The translations under genes and the position numbers were made by a program. Under the pieces are notes generated by a model. That model had not been told where the DNA came from. It worked only from the letters and a program-made list of their open reading frames with translations, and did no database searches. A stretch of DNA of 47,150 nucleotides from Cytidiella melzeri (taxonomy: Eukaryota; Basidiomycota; Agaricomycetes; Polyporales; Irpicaceae): assembly GCA_022592445.1 (NCBI GenBank), contig JABYQR010000334.1:1-47150 (forward strand). Direction: 5' to 3'. Positions 1 to 11,975 of the stretch are shown here, piece after piece. Position 1 is the first letter of the stretch; each line of letters begins with the position of its first letter.

Positions 1-203
1 TTGCACTGTGTTAGACGAGGAGAAGAGGGAAGGAGATGAGTGATGAGAGAAAGGAAGGGGAAAAAACAGGTGTCGGGTGAGATTTTGACTTGAAAGTCCA
101 AAGACGGTGGTGCGGTGTGTGGAGTTATGATGCAATTGTCAGATTTGGGGTTGTGGTTGCAGGGATGGTAATACTTAGGTGGTGGTGGTGGTGGTGGTGA
201 TAC

Positions 204-234
<31 letters not shown>

Positions 235-832
235 ATGTGGTGGTAGTGGCGGTGGTCATGCTTGTTCACAATCATTGGACACAGTTGTAGTTTAGTTTTG
301 GGTGCCCAGACGGGACTGGACGCTTTGGACACATGGTGGAGTCCACAAGTCAGATTAACAGAGGTCAGGCAATTTAATGTACGGAGAAAGGTTTACATGA
401 TTTCCGTGTAACATTCTGATGGTTTCAGATATAATATATTACTACTGCTACCACTTTACATTGAGTGACAGGACTTGTGACACTTTACAATATATTACAT
501 TGCTCACAGCTCCCCTTTGCAAGGCAATGCAAGCACCTGCCTCATATGGACAACTTTGTAATGTCTGGTGCACAAGATAAACTCCCGCCGCGCAATATAA
601 AGTATAATCCTTTTTGAATTATTTACCTAATGTAGCACCTTCACCTTTGTCTCAAATAACATGGTACTGCCACCAAAAAATGGCATATGTACTTAAAACA
701 ATGGAACCATAGTAACAGACATTACATACAGTACATGTGTATACAGAGGGCCAGACAACATTGTGGTCACTACAGATCTGGCTAAAATGAGAGATCTATC
801 AACAATTGATACAAACAGGCTTCATAATTGTA
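1..832. other. Gene-free stretch with microsatellites
   Basis: No coding region with conserved motifs or coherent splice structure is visible. A (GGT)n run lies near 179-200 and a TTG-rich run near 207-232, both on the plus strand. The rest is AT-rich unique-looking sequence up to the target duplication of the first solo LTR. Confidence 0.6.
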
Positions 833-837
833 TTCTA
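833..837. repeat. Target site duplication TTCTA, left (partner 1584-1588)
   Basis: This 5-bp direct repeat is identical on both sides of the solo LTR, the length expected for LTR-retrotransposon integration. Confidence 0.85.
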
Positions 838-1583
838 TGTCGTGGATGGCCCGACTAGCCCTTATTTTTTGCAATTTACCTCTTGTTTTTATCATTAAAA
901 CTCCGGGCTGCAACCCAGTTGCAACCCTCTCTGTACAAACCACTTGCACATATATTAAGTGCCCATATCACGTGGCTTAGATGCTCTACATGGTCACGTT
1001 ACTTGCTGCTACGTCACACTGGCATGTGACTCAGCTTATCCTAGACCACATGGCTACAACCACATGGCTCAGCCCATAGTTAGAATTTGACATCATAGAT
1101 ACTGTTCACATAGACTCCTTTTGTTCTTTTGCTATTGTTCTCTTTATGGAAGAATGTTCTCACAGGTGTGGGAATGGAATACAATAACTGGTCTCCTTTT
1201 AGATAGATTCTCTCACAAGTAGAGGTCTTGGCAGAGTCCAGACAAATTGTTTTCCTTTAGGTAGTTCTATTGTTCTTCATTCACATGGCTTCCTACAAAG
1301 CCTGCCCTCAACATGGTCTGTGCGCAGGTCCCTAAAGTCTATATATACTGCTGCATGTACGCTCCTAGCCCCCCATCTCAACCTCTTGGTCTTTACTGGG
1401 CTAGGTAAGCAAACCCCCTCTACATAGCTGGTAGTCAGAATACTAACTTGGTCTTTACTGGGCTAGCAACTTGAACAAAGTCAGATAGCTGGTGAAAGCA
1501 TTGTTCTCTACGCCTGCCACCACCTCCTCGTTGTTTTCCACATTGTGTCCCTGTTTGTCACGTCAAGCCCCATCTCTGTGTCA
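838..1583 (+). mobile_element. Solo LTR, family A copy 1
   Basis: The 746-bp unit starts TGTCGTGGATGG and ends CTCTGTGTCA, so it has the TG...CA ends of an LTR. It is bounded by a perfect 5-bp direct repeat TTCTA at 833-837 and 1584-1588, which is a target site duplication. A TATA-like box (tctatatatact) sits at about 1338. It is clearly homologous, in reverse orientation, to 3609-4281. No internal retroelement genes adjoin it, so it is a solo LTR left by LTR-LTR recombination. An internal direct repeat (ttggtctttactgggctag near 1386 and 1449) makes it longer than copy 2. Superfamily cannot be told from the LTR alone. Confidence 0.88.
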
Positions 1584-1588
1584 TTCTA

Positions 1589-3603
1589 CACACTTGATTA
1601 CCCTGTACTACCAAAGAAAATGAAGTGAAGCAAAAGGGAAGCCATGGACCTATACCACACAGTGCTCATTGCTGTAGACAGCAAGCATGGGAGCAGGGAC
1701 ATTTTCAGAGATGGTCTGCACGCAATTGATGGGAAAATGATGATGGGTGTAAGGGTGGGACCACAAGGGGCTTAGAATCTAAAAGACCTAACCTAATTTT
1801 TGAACAGTTTCTAGAAGGGCTGGAGAAAAACCCAGATCCCCCACCAATTAAGGGCCATACTGGTTGTTATGATGGCTTCTCATGAGCCGGTTACTGTGGT
1901 ACAGTGAGACACTAACACATATCCTGGACACAAAGGAATCAGGCACAAACACACCAGACCTTGCAAGAGACAATTACATGTGTAAGATACTGTGTTTCCA
2001 TTTGTGTTCCTCCTGCATTTTGCAATATCCTCTTGCAACAGGCTAGCTTATTCCTTTCTCTCACACTTCACAATACCACTTCCCCTCCCCCCTCTTGCAT
2101 TATTGTGGTCCAATTGCTACCCTTTCTTTATCACTGTGTTGCTTCCTGTGATATTGCTGTTACCCCACTTTCATGTGCAACACTTTTGTTCTATTGCACT
2201 TTGCTTTGCATTGCATCCCACTATTTGCATCTTTTTAATTTGAATTGTCCCCTGCCACCTCTTTGAAGCTAGTGCCTTCAGCCTCACTCTGAGTCCCCTT
2301 TCACTGTTCATTGCATTGCTACAGACAATGTGCTATTGGCATCTCCTTGCCCCGCGATGCATTTTATACCTCTATCACTCTTTTGCACCACCACCCCTTT
2401 TACTCTGAGCCCTGCAATGCATCAACTTTTGCCCACATCTAGGTACAGCCTAGGACTCTTGGACCCACTCGCAACATACATTCACACATACTCTCAACCC
2501 CTACTTACACACGTAATTGTCTCTCACAAGGTCTGGTGTGTTTGTGCCTGGTCCCTTTGTGTCCAGGGAGTGTGTTAGTGTCTCAACATTTTATTACGTA
2601 TGATGTGATCACAAACCTACTTATCCCTTTTATGGCGCTTGAACAGTTCTGAGTTGGTCTCCAACCAAAGACAAGCAGGAAATAAAGCACCTGAATTAGA
2701 TCCATTGCACAGACCATTTGCACTTGTTGAAGCTGTTTGCCAGAACATGGGGAGAAGAACACAGCCATGAAAGAGAAGTATTAGGATGCCACAAAACTCA
2801 TGTAGCTAGGATACACTTTAGCATATGGATTTAACCCTTAGTTTCCCACCATAGATTGATGCTTCTTCATATCAGACATGAGTTTTAGGCATGTAAGAAT
2901 ACAGAGATTTCTTGCACGGGAACAATGCAGTTGCCAGTGTGTACTATATTGTTAGGGTTGTTGTTGTGACAGAGAACTACTGCAACCTACAATTCATTGC
3001 ATTTACGTCTGGCCCTTGTGGACATCTCTGCTAGGAGAAGTGTACATCATGGACGCAGTTACACTCTTGTAATAGGTGGATCTGTTGGGATTGTCGTTAT
3101 TATACCCACCATTGCTATGAAGAAAGGGGTCAATGTGGGTATATGTGCGGTGTTCACCAATTCCTGCAGCAACATATGTGTTAGAGTAGTGGTAGCCAGT
3201 GGAACCAGGTTGTAAAATCAGGGTTTAGGAGCGTGCACAAGAGTGGGGCTTGAAAGAGGGAACACAATGCTGTTAGAAAGCTGCAAAAAAGACATGTTTC
3301 CATATTAATTTACCAGACAGATAAGCCAAAAGGAGAGTTTTCAAAATGGGTATTCCGCGCAGAATGACAAAAGGCATGCGGCAGGAACAAACAGATACAA
3401 ACAGAAAGAGGCGGCAAACCTCAAAATACAACAAACCATTGTCACCAGAGTGAGAGTACCAATGATTGCCCTGCCAGCCAAAAAAGGATGTCAGCAGGGT
3501 ATTGATACAGAAAGGGGAAAGAGCAGCGTACACTGGTGTTAGTGCCACTGATTTCCACATTGGATCTGCCAGAGCCAGGTGCCAGTCTGTGTTCCAGCAT
3601 CAG
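1589..3603. other. Intergenic sequence between the two solo LTRs
   Basis: Only short unrelated open frames occur here, none with recognisable motifs. Pyrimidine-rich segments (about 1990-2560, plus strand) produce low-complexity open frames that I do not regard as genes. I see no repeat partner elsewhere in the window. Confidence 0.55.
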
Positions 3604-3608
3604 GTTAT

Positions 3609-4281
3609 TGTCACAGAGACAAAGCTCAACGCAACAAAGAGGGACACCATGTGCACGACAACAAAAAGGTGGTGGCAGGCGTGAAGCACAATTCTCTCAC
3701 CAACTATCAGGCTTTATGCAAGTTGCTAGCCCAGTAAAGACCAAGAGGTCGAGCTGGGGAGCTAGAAGCGTACATGCAGCATCTGATATAGACTTCAGGG
3801 ACCTGCGCACAGACCATGTTAAGAGCAGGCTTTGCAAGAAGCTGTGTGAACAAAGAGCAATAGAACTACCTAAAGGAGAACAATAGCTATTGTCTGGACT
3901 CTGCCAAGACCTTTACTCGTGAGAGAATCTATCCAAAAAAAACCATTTATTGTATTCCGTTCCCACACCTGTGAGAACACTCTCCCATAAAGAGAACAAT
4001 AGCAAAAGAACAATATGAGTCCATGTGGATGGTATCTATGACATCAAACCCTAGCTATGGGCTGAGCCATGTGATTGTAGCCATGTGGTCTTACATAAGC
4101 TGAGTCACATGCCAGTGTGACGTAGCAGCAAGCAACATGACCGTGTAGAGCGTCTAAACCACGTGATATGGGCACACTTTATAGACGTGCAAGAGTGCTG
4201 CAAGGGTGTTGCAAGGGTGTTGCAAGGTGTAAACTAGAGGTAAAATGCGAATAATAAGAGCTAGTCAGGCCATCCACGACA
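3609..4281 (-). mobile_element. Solo LTR, family A copy 2 (inverted)
   Basis: Read on the minus strand this 673-bp unit starts TGTCGTGGATGG and ends CTCTGTGACA, matching copy 1 along its length with substitutions and small indels. Perfect 5-bp direct repeats GTTAT at 3604-3608 and 4282-4286 flank it. Because its target duplication differs from that of copy 1, the two are independent insertions and not the arms of one inverted-repeat element. The retained part of copy 3 lies at 36632-36760. Confidence 0.88.
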
Positions 4282-4286
4282 GTTAT

Positions 4287-5466
4287 ATTTTGCTCACACT
4301 AGAGTTTGTGATGCAGCATCTTTCTGTGGTGTGCATATCAGCACTGAAACTGATGGCTCTCAGCTAAAACTCAATATGGACAGAACTAATCTCTGGTGTT
4401 ATGCTCCCAAACGGTTGATGGCCCAATACCAGTCAGTTCTATACACTAAACTGTTGGTATACTTGAACATGACAACAATAATTGGTCTAATTCAGCTATA
4501 GTCACAAATGCTGCTGCATGCCATTGACACAACTCTGCAGTTACAATGGATATATGTGGCAATGAAGTGTGTGAGCTTGCTATCTTGTACAAAAAGAGAA
4601 GTCTAGAACTCAGTGGGCTCAATTGGCAGCATGTTATCAACTAAAGGATATTCTTCCAAACTCTCAATCCACCCCAAAGTGGTTCTTACTTCCTCCACTG
4701 CAATGACATGCTATAAGAGCAGGACCAGATCTCAAATTATGACTACAGAACCTTTAGTTGGCCTTCTTGCCCCCTCACCAACTATATTGCTGGACTGACC
4801 TAGGGTTCAACCCACTACATCCAACAGCACATCTTTCTTGTCTAGAAGAAACAGGTCTTGGGAACACGCTCTTTCCAATCAATGCTATTTAGTGTAGCCA
4901 TGAGCCTGGCCCAATCTTTGTGCGGTTGAAATGGCCAGTTTTCACCTGGACTGGGTGTCAGGCAAGGTGTAGCTCTCACAACTTGCAGCAAAGCGACCCA
5001 GAACTTGTTATGCACAATAACAATGCCATATCACTGTCGAGCCAGTAGCACCAACCGCAACACTAGCCCGACAGATGCAGGGGAATGGGATGCTTACCTG
5101 CTGTTGGTTGGTAGGGTTTGGTGTATGGTTTGGGGGCGAGTTGTGAGAGTAAACAAAAACGTATTGATTGCTATCTAAGACGGGAGGTTTTATATACTAC
5201 TACAAGTGTACAAACAAAATGTAAATAGAGAGTGTGTGAACGCTAATCAGCTTTCCATCGTGTTTCGACACAGCTCAAAATCACATGCAAAGTTTATTTG
5301 TGACACTAAATTGTCTGATATGGGTATCCACAGACATTTTGTCTTAACAAAGTGGAATATGTGTGCGAGGGGTAGAGGCTGTTAAGCTTCAAAGATGAGT
5401 CTTATTATTCTTGCTGCTTCAGCAGCTCTGCTTATATACATGTCTGTATCTACTTATGTAAGTGAC
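4287..5466. other. Gene-free stretch
   Basis: I find no conserved coding motif. Reading 4440-4860 on the plus strand gives peptide stretches broken by several stops, which could be a very old coding relic, but I cannot assign a family. Confidence 0.45.
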
Positions 5467-5468
5467 TA

Positions 5469-6316
5469 CTGTACCTTTACGACCGTAGCGGGGGTCACGG
5501 TCACGGTGAGGTCGACTTTTGTTGTTATTTTGGTCAATGTCACGGGTCACGGAGGGCTCATGTTGTTAAAATTACGAGTTCTCTACAACTGGATTTGTCG
5601 GGCCTGCGGCGCAAAGGGAGTAAAACCATTGTATATAGAGATACATTTTGCAGTAGGTGGCCATGTGAGGTCAGTGACATGGGCCTCAGTAGACATTGGT
5701 GAAGGACAGGTAGGGGAAGCAATTAACCATGAGCAACAGCTCCCTCATGTATTTTCATTCCTCTCAGCCCAATTGTGTCGGGATTCAAGCCCCGCCGTAA
5801 CGGATAGTTCACCACAGCTGTTCATTCTGGCGGCAAGTTTTGCTTAGTCAAATAAAATAGCTATGCTTCTATAATGAACTTATGTAGAAGACTTCAATGT
5901 ATGTTCACTGAACATGCATACCATGGAGGAAGGAGAATCGAAAGCATGGCCACGGGCCACACTCAGGGCGGTGCTACAAAGTTCCATATCGGGTTCTTCG
6001 CGCTCTCTCATTGGTTGCGGACTACACTTTGATTGTTTCAACCTTAACCTTGAATTGAAAGGTTTTCTGAGGTACGGTTGATGAATACAAAGTGATATAA
6101 GCATGTTTCTTATGTGGTAACAACCGGGAATTCATGTTTTAAAACTCTGTCTTTACTTCAGCGCTTTGATGGGTCCCGAGGTGCCCGACATGTTGTTATC
6201 ATACATGTTGTTATTTCGGCCCATGTCACAGGTCCCACCGGCAATTTGTTGCTAAATTTTAACAACATGGGGTGTCACGGTCACAACCCATGCCCGCTAC
6301 GGTCGTAAAGGTACAG
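5469..6316. mobile_element. Non-autonomous TIR element (MITE-like), 848 bp
   Basis: 24-bp perfect terminal inverted repeats lie at 5469-5492 and 6293-6316 (outer end CTGTACCTTTACGACCGTAG). Both ends are flanked by TA, compatible with a TA target duplication as in Tc1/mariner-type elements. Subterminal similarity continues imperfectly inward: GTCACGGTCACGG-type repeats and a catgttgttaaaatt block occur on both sides in inverse orientation. No transposase is visible inside; the open frame at about 5395-5847 crosses the left TIR and is probably fortuitous. The superfamily assignment is inference. Confidence 0.75.
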
Positions 6317-6362
6317 TACTATACATGTCTACTTCAGCTATTCTACTGTATTACTAAGTGCA

Positions 6363-6457
6363 TGACTCATGCATGACTCATGCTATGAGTACATGACTCA
6401 TTGTATGACTAGGCTCAGCACTTGTACCAGAGGCGTACATAATGAGTAAATGACTCA
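6363..6457. promoter_or_regulatory. Cluster of four TGACTCA motifs
   Basis: The heptamer TGACTCA, the consensus of Gcn4/AP-1-type bZIP factors, occurs at 6363, 6374, 6394 and 6451, each within a catgactcat or aatgactcat context. The spacing and wider similarity suggest local duplication. The nearest gene start is about 0.9 kb downstream (7387), so a regulatory role is speculative. Confidence 0.4.
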
Positions 6458-6459
6458 TG

Positions 6460-7386
6460 CTAGTACTTGTCCTCAGATGTATGCTTTAGGCATCCTTCTG
6501 AAGTCATATGTGCTTTCCATGTCATTTCCTATGCTACTAGAACACAGGCGTACATATATTTATAGTACTACTACAATCCATATCTGTACGTCTCAGCTAA
6601 TGTGATGGTTACTACTTGAGTTTCCATATACGGCTGCATAATTCCCATATCAAGACTGTGGGAACTCTGCTACCTTAAAGCGTCCTTGTAATAAGGCGTG
6701 GGAAACTACATATCATATTATATTATATTATATAGTTTTAACATGTCTAATGTCAGTGAAGTGGGAGACTCAAGGAGGGAGAAGTGCAGCCACGGATTTA
6801 TCCCCAATATGCTCCCCTATAAGCACTGTCTCTCGCTTTGATGATGTGTGCTCCCTCTCCCTCCATCCATCACCGCAGTTCTAATTGCTAGGCTTGTCTG
6901 CCTGCATATAGCTTTGCACACAATTCTGGCATTTTCTACTTGGCCTCTCATGGCCTACAATTACTCTTTGCTCGACAAACCTCCATACTGCAGTTTGGTA
7001 CTTACGCGACTTGCTTGACTGTCTAGAGATTGGCCCATCTATACACACTCCATACACAGGCTGTATGTGCTCTTATCGAAGAGGACGAAACTGTGGCATG
7101 GTGCTCACCACCGTGGCAGACGCGAATGAGCAACCGCGCGAGGTGATCGGACCGGCCACACGCGTGAAGAAATGAGCTATCGATCTCCCGATGACGGAAT
7201 CGCTTTCCCCACGGGGATATGGCGTATAAGCTCTACGCAATCTCTTCAGTGTTCATCGTGAGATTACCAAGCTCCTGCGCATGCGTCAGCTCCGACTATC
7301 TTCCGTTCCCTGGTAGAACAATATTTATAGCCCTGCCGCTGCAAAACACGTCTCAGCTCTTGCTCTACAACCTCCACTACAACAAA
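6460..7386. other. Intergenic and upstream region of the aldo/keto reductase
   Basis: An (ATATT)n-like tract lies at about 6709-6733. A TATA-like sequence atatttatag at 7321-7330 is about 57 bp before the reductase start codon and is the best core-promoter candidate. No other gene is apparent. Confidence 0.45.
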
Positions 7387-9129
7387 ATGGCGCCGAACTT
7401 TGAAAAGAAAAACATGCCCTTCCGCAGGCTGGGTCGCAGCGGTCTGCGTGTCCCTCTGTTCTCCCTCGGAGCCTGTGAGTGAACGTCGTACTCAGCAGAA
7501 GGAGAATATTTCGAACGCGATCTCACGAACGCTGATTGTCCAGGGCTCACCCTTGGTGGTTCCGTCAAGGGAGATCCTGTCAAGGTATCACTTCGACTTC
7601 CACATATTTGACGTCCTACGTGCGCTGATCACGTTCTTATATGCACATCCGTAGGATATCATCAAAGTCGCCTTCGAAAATGGTATCAACATGATCGATA
7701 CTGCGGAGACGTACGCAGACGGCGAGTCCGAGACGCACATGTACGCAGTGATTTGTTGTAGACAGTGTCTTAGTCCGTGTCGTCTTCTAACTGGCTGTTC
7801 CCTTCTTCGCTTTGTCTGATCTGCTTAGTGGAATTGCGCTGAAAGCACTGGGATACCGCCGTTCGGATCTTGTCGTTACAACTAAGCTCTTCTGGGGTAC
7901 ACGTAGGGGCCCGAATGATATGGGATTGTCTAGGAAACAGTCAGTCAATCACCTCCATGGGTGCAGTGGCAAATGCTGATCGTTTCCCTATAAGCATCAT
8001 CGAAGGTCTGAGAGAATCATTGGAACGCCTCCAACTCGATTATGTCGACGTTGTATTTGCACATCGTCCCGACCCGACAGGTTAGCTAGCAACATTTGGC
8101 GGTGAACGGGAAACTGACAACACTTCAGTTCCCATGGAGGAAGTTGTTCGCGCCTTCAACTGGGTCATTGAAAAGGGATGGGTACGTGGAATCATCATGT
8201 ATACGCCGAGATATACTCACGTCGCCGCTAGGCATTCTATTGGGGGACGTCTGAGTGGAGCGCAACGGAGATTGAAGAGGCGTACCGTTCGTATTCCATG
8301 CAAGGTGCAGAATCCATTCTCACATCCATCACCTTTTCAGATATTGCCGACAAGCTTGGTCTGATAGCACCAGTTGCCGAACAATGCAAGCACAACATGC
8401 TGCACCGTGAGCGTCCTGAAAAGGAATACGAGTAAGTCCGGTACAATTTCCCTATGTCACTACCCAATCACATAACGGGCATATTTCAGGCACTTGTACC
8501 GTAAGTACGACTACGGCACCACGGTCTTTTCTGCGCTTGCACAGGGTATCCTCACTGGGAAGGTCAGTGTTTCACGACGGCGATGAGCGCAATTTCAAAA
8601 TGACGCATATTTTCGCTGAGTAGTACAACAATGGAATCCCGCCCGATTCACGTTTGGGCACTGAGAAGGCGGCTCAGTTCACCGCTGTTCGTGAGCGGTT
8701 CTCCACCCCCGAAGGCAAAGCAGAGCTTGCCAAAGTGCAGGCACTCGGCGAGTTTGCTGAGAAGGGTTTGTGGTCCTTTTGCCTCCAAAATCGATCATAT
8801 CCTTGACATATACGCTTAGAACTCGACTGTAAACTCACACACCTGGCTCTAGCCTGGATCGCTGTGCAGAAGCACACATCCACTGTTATCCTTGGCGCTT
8901 CCAAGCCCGAACAGGTCCTGGATAACCTTAAGGCGCTTGAGGTGTTGCCAAAGTTGACACCTCAGGTGCTGGAGAAGATAGAAGAGATCTTGGGAAACAA
9001 GCCCTCTCCTATCGTACGTCTCAGTTGCAATATACCTGGGACATGGATGTTCCTGACGACGATTTTACTTGCTTTCTGTAGAGCGTGTTTGGACGTCCGG
9101 CTTTGGAAGGTCACTGGCCTCGTACATAA
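7387..9129 (+). CDS. Aldo/keto reductase, Kv-channel beta-subunit type
   Basis: Twelve exons: 7387-7474, 7544-7584, 7655-7740, 7829-7939, 7995-8080, 8129-8181, 8232-8286, 8341-8431, 8490-8562, 8624-8765, 8820-9013, 9082-9129. They sum to 1068 nt (355 aa), typical of the family. The catalytic tetrad is visible: Asp58 and Tyr63 in NMIDTAETY, Lys91 in TTKLFWG, His132 in VFAHRPDPT. The cofactor-binding C-terminal part includes [11 protein letters not shown] (NADPH phosphate-binding loop). Family knowledge predicts cytosolic NADP(H)-dependent reduction of aldehydes or ketones; the substrate is unknown. The seventh exon was ended at 8286 because this restores the family's EEAYHIADKL run. The start is the first ATG after a TATA-like box and matches the usual short N-terminus. 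All splice sites are GT-AG and no defect is seen. Confidence 0.93.
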
Positions 9130-9868
9130 ATAGGGTGTGTCACGCTGCATACTCATAGCTAGATCAGTTCAGATCTTTGTTGTACAGGAGCTGAAGCAAA
9201 GATACCAAATACAGAAATGTACACAGATTGTACAGTGCTTACGACAGTAGCTTCGTTAATCCTGACGCTGCGCCTACTAGAGCAGACGGGAGCGAGATGC
9301 AAGTAGTGTCCCAACGCAGCGAGCTTGAGGCGACAAGCCAACCATCGAAATTCATAACCTAACTGTGGATATCCACAAGCTCACATCATACAGCTTTCAT
9401 CTTGATGTGATTGTGCCTTTAACCTGACATATCTCTTCCACTTCACAGTACAAGTTTGAGTGCGATGCCAGAACAGACATGCGCAGGTAGACACGAACGC
9501 TTTTGATGCGCAACTGTGATTGATTACTTACACTCAGCGCAACCGTCTGGCCTTGGGGGGACACGTCCTAGTCGAGCCAGAGGCCTACAACAAACTTTCA
9601 TGCTTCGATCTCTTCTCCCAAGCTGCCACCGCCACATTGACTAGATCAAGTTGATAGTCACAACGCGTCTGCATCCTCGACGATGGCGTCGTGAAGTCAC
9701 CTCCATCCCATTGCAGAACAAAGATAATATCAACGACGAGAAGTACAAAAGACCCTGTACTGGTTTTCCTCAACAAACGTCTAGTACGCTTACTTCCCCC
9801 CTGTTTTTTTCTGGCTGTTTTCCTGCCATTTGATTTCTTGAAATTCGTCAAGATAACCGCAGACTGGG
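9130..9868. other. Intergenic region
   Basis: This holds the reductase 3' region and the upstream region of the first membrane-protein paralogue. Open frames on both strands here lack conserved motifs and are treated as chance. Confidence 0.5.
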
Positions 9869-11717
9869 ATGCCCATATTCAACCTCACGAGTGCGTCCTT
9901 CTTCCATACACTGTTTTCTCACGACGTAACTGCATCTTCATCGTTCAAGTTGACGACGCTAGCCCACTTATCCGGTATCAACAGAGCGGCCAGTGGTCAG
10001 ACTCGCCTAATAATGATGTTCACTTATCCTCGTATTTGAATGCGACGTTCCATGAGACGGACATATATGTGCGTGCTTGCTCTCTCATGGCACTATGGCT
10101 ATAATGAAATTAATTTTCTTGCGGGAACGTGTTGTTGTGATATAGGGTGCCACTGCAACACTGACGTTCAAGGGCTCTGCCATTTACATTTTTGGAGCTT
10201 TTCGCCCCAACCACGTACGTCTTCACACTCTCCTGAGCCCCAATCTTTGAGAGCGCAAGTTTCTTTGCATTTAGGGCGTATACAGTGTATCGCTCGATGG
10301 AAATATCACACTCGCGAACGGAAACTCCAACTCGACCGAAAGCTTCTTTGAACGCTTGATATTCAGCGCGGACGAGTTGAGCGACGATGAACATCAGCTT
10401 GTATTGCAGAATCAGCACTCTACGCCGTTGGCGGCATTCGTCGATTTGGATTATATTTTGGTTACGTCTGGGGATGGGAATCCCGAGTAAGTATTATATC
10501 GCGTATATGAAGATAGTCTGACAAAAACTTTTAGTACGCAGTCAAAAGACACGATCATGGACGACAACCATCCGAATATTACTTATGCGGGTGACTGGGA
10601 CGATTCTTTCAATAGCTTCTCCTCTGGCTATTTCGACCTAACGATGCAGTGCGTATATCATTCACCAACTCCGTCAACTCTTACTGAACATCGCCTTTGA
10701 CCCCATAATGTGTGCCATGAAGCCGAACCAACCAGGAAGGTGCCACTGCTGAGATATTATTCGAAGGAAACGCGATCGCCGTATACGGCGTGACATCAAA
10801 GAACCACGCAGCTTTCAACGTCGCATTAGACGGAGGAGCTCCTTTATCTCTCAACGGGTCAGCGCCAGTACTGCGCTATCAGAATATGCTTGTGGGTCGT
10901 CATTGCCACCACCTATACAAAAGACCCATTCTTACGATGCGTGAGTAGTATTATGCCGGAGGCCTCTCGAATGGCTCGCACACATTGACGGTCTCCAATG
11001 CGGATAACTCGGGATTGTTTTTCGACCTAGACAAGGTCGTCGTTTCGGAATGGGGAGAGTGGAATGACACTGAGGTAATCCCAGAACAGTACGTCAGATT
11101 TTATCGCATGGCCACACCCCTCGCTAATACCTATTGGCGATAGCAACGGCACATCTACAAACACAACTAGTGTCAATGGTATGTCAAAGATCCCAACTGG
11201 TCCTGTTGTGGGCGGCATCATTGCTGCAGTCGTCCTTTCTATATTCACCGCGTTCAGCGTGTTCCTCTTCCTCCGCCGGCGGCGCCAAAGGAAGTGCGTG
11301 AAATGCCCTGACAATGAGACGCAACGCGTCGGCTCTAGCTCTGAGAACACTATCGCACCGTTCAAGTTAAGCTGCAATGCTGGCGCCCAGTCGTATCACC
11401 CAAGTGGGGACGGCGTGTCACAACGAACCTCACAGAGTTACTCGGATTCTGAAGATAGACAGTCAAGGGTGTATGTACTGAGCTCCTTGGGCCAGCGTCC
11501 CTCAAGTGACGCTCTATCCTGCGTCGTTGTACCTCCGTCATCCCCTTATTACTCCGATACTAAGTATGTCGTCCAACAATCAGCTCACTCAGGACTAATG
11601 CCATATCTTGCAAGCATATTCCCCACCGTAACACCCCCTTCGATCAGTAATATCTCACGCAAAGTTCCTCTCCCGCCCGATAACACTGAAGCAATAGCTT
11701 GTTCCAACTTGGAATAA
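9869..11717 (+). CDS. Single-pass membrane protein with tandem beta-sandwich-like ectodomain, paralogue 1
   Basis: Eight exons: 9869-9890, 9950-10068, 10146-10214, 10275-10486, 10535-10648, 10723-10891, 10949-11088, 11144-11717, giving 472 aa. Intron positions and phases match paralogue 2 (23676-25590). The N-terminal half holds two related modules: DDASPLIRY...GSAIYIFGAFRPNHGVYSVSL and NHPNITYAGDW...GNAIAVYGVTSKNH. They resemble galactose-binding-like sandwiches that I know from many Agaricomycete hypothetical proteins. A TM helix at about residues 302-326 is followed by an RRRRQRK stop-transfer patch and a Ser/Thr/Pro-rich cytosolic tail. N-glycosylation sequons are frequent before the TM. 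No classical signal peptide is seen after MPIFNLT, so topology is inferred from the positive-inside patch. Function is unknown; a surface or wall sensor or a ligand-binding role is only a guess. Confidence 0.82.
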
Positions 11718-11862
11718 TACGTAGGCCAGTAGGGATCTTGACGATAGAGTTTTCTCCTTCGGTCAGCTTATGATTCTGTCTTTCTCTGCTCGAGAACCAT
11801 GCATGGCATTCTGTGCTGCTCACGTACATGAAAGTCCTGTTAAGTACAACACTCGGGAACAG
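11718..11862. other. Short spacer before the nested transposons
   Basis: This is the 3' region of paralogue 1, ending at the 9-bp duplication GTTCGGGGC at 11863-11871 that flanks the outer TIR element. Confidence 0.5.
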
Positions 11863-11975
11863 GTTCGGGGCTAGTCTCGAACCAGACAATTCGGAAGTCG
11901 CCGCGCTCCTTCCTTTTCCAGGCTTGCGGAGTTCCAAAAAGACAAAGAGACCGCACGCCTGGACGTCTGGTGTAA

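Noticed and set aside
1961..2578. Several short open frames in the pyrimidine-rich interval
   Set aside because: Low-complexity translation, no start context, splice support or recognisable motif.
838..4281. A single 3.4-kb DNA transposon with ~0.7-kb inverted repeats
   Set aside because: Each repeat has LTR-type ends and its own different 5-bp duplication, so they are two solo LTRs.
5395..5847. A 150-aa open frame as a gene
   Set aside because: It crosses the left TIR of the 848-bp element, has no conserved motif, and the composition reflects the TIR sequence.
8287..8340. Extending the seventh reductase exon to a later donor at about 8307
   Set aside because: This would insert residues into the conserved EEAYHIADKL region; the earlier donor gives the family sequence.
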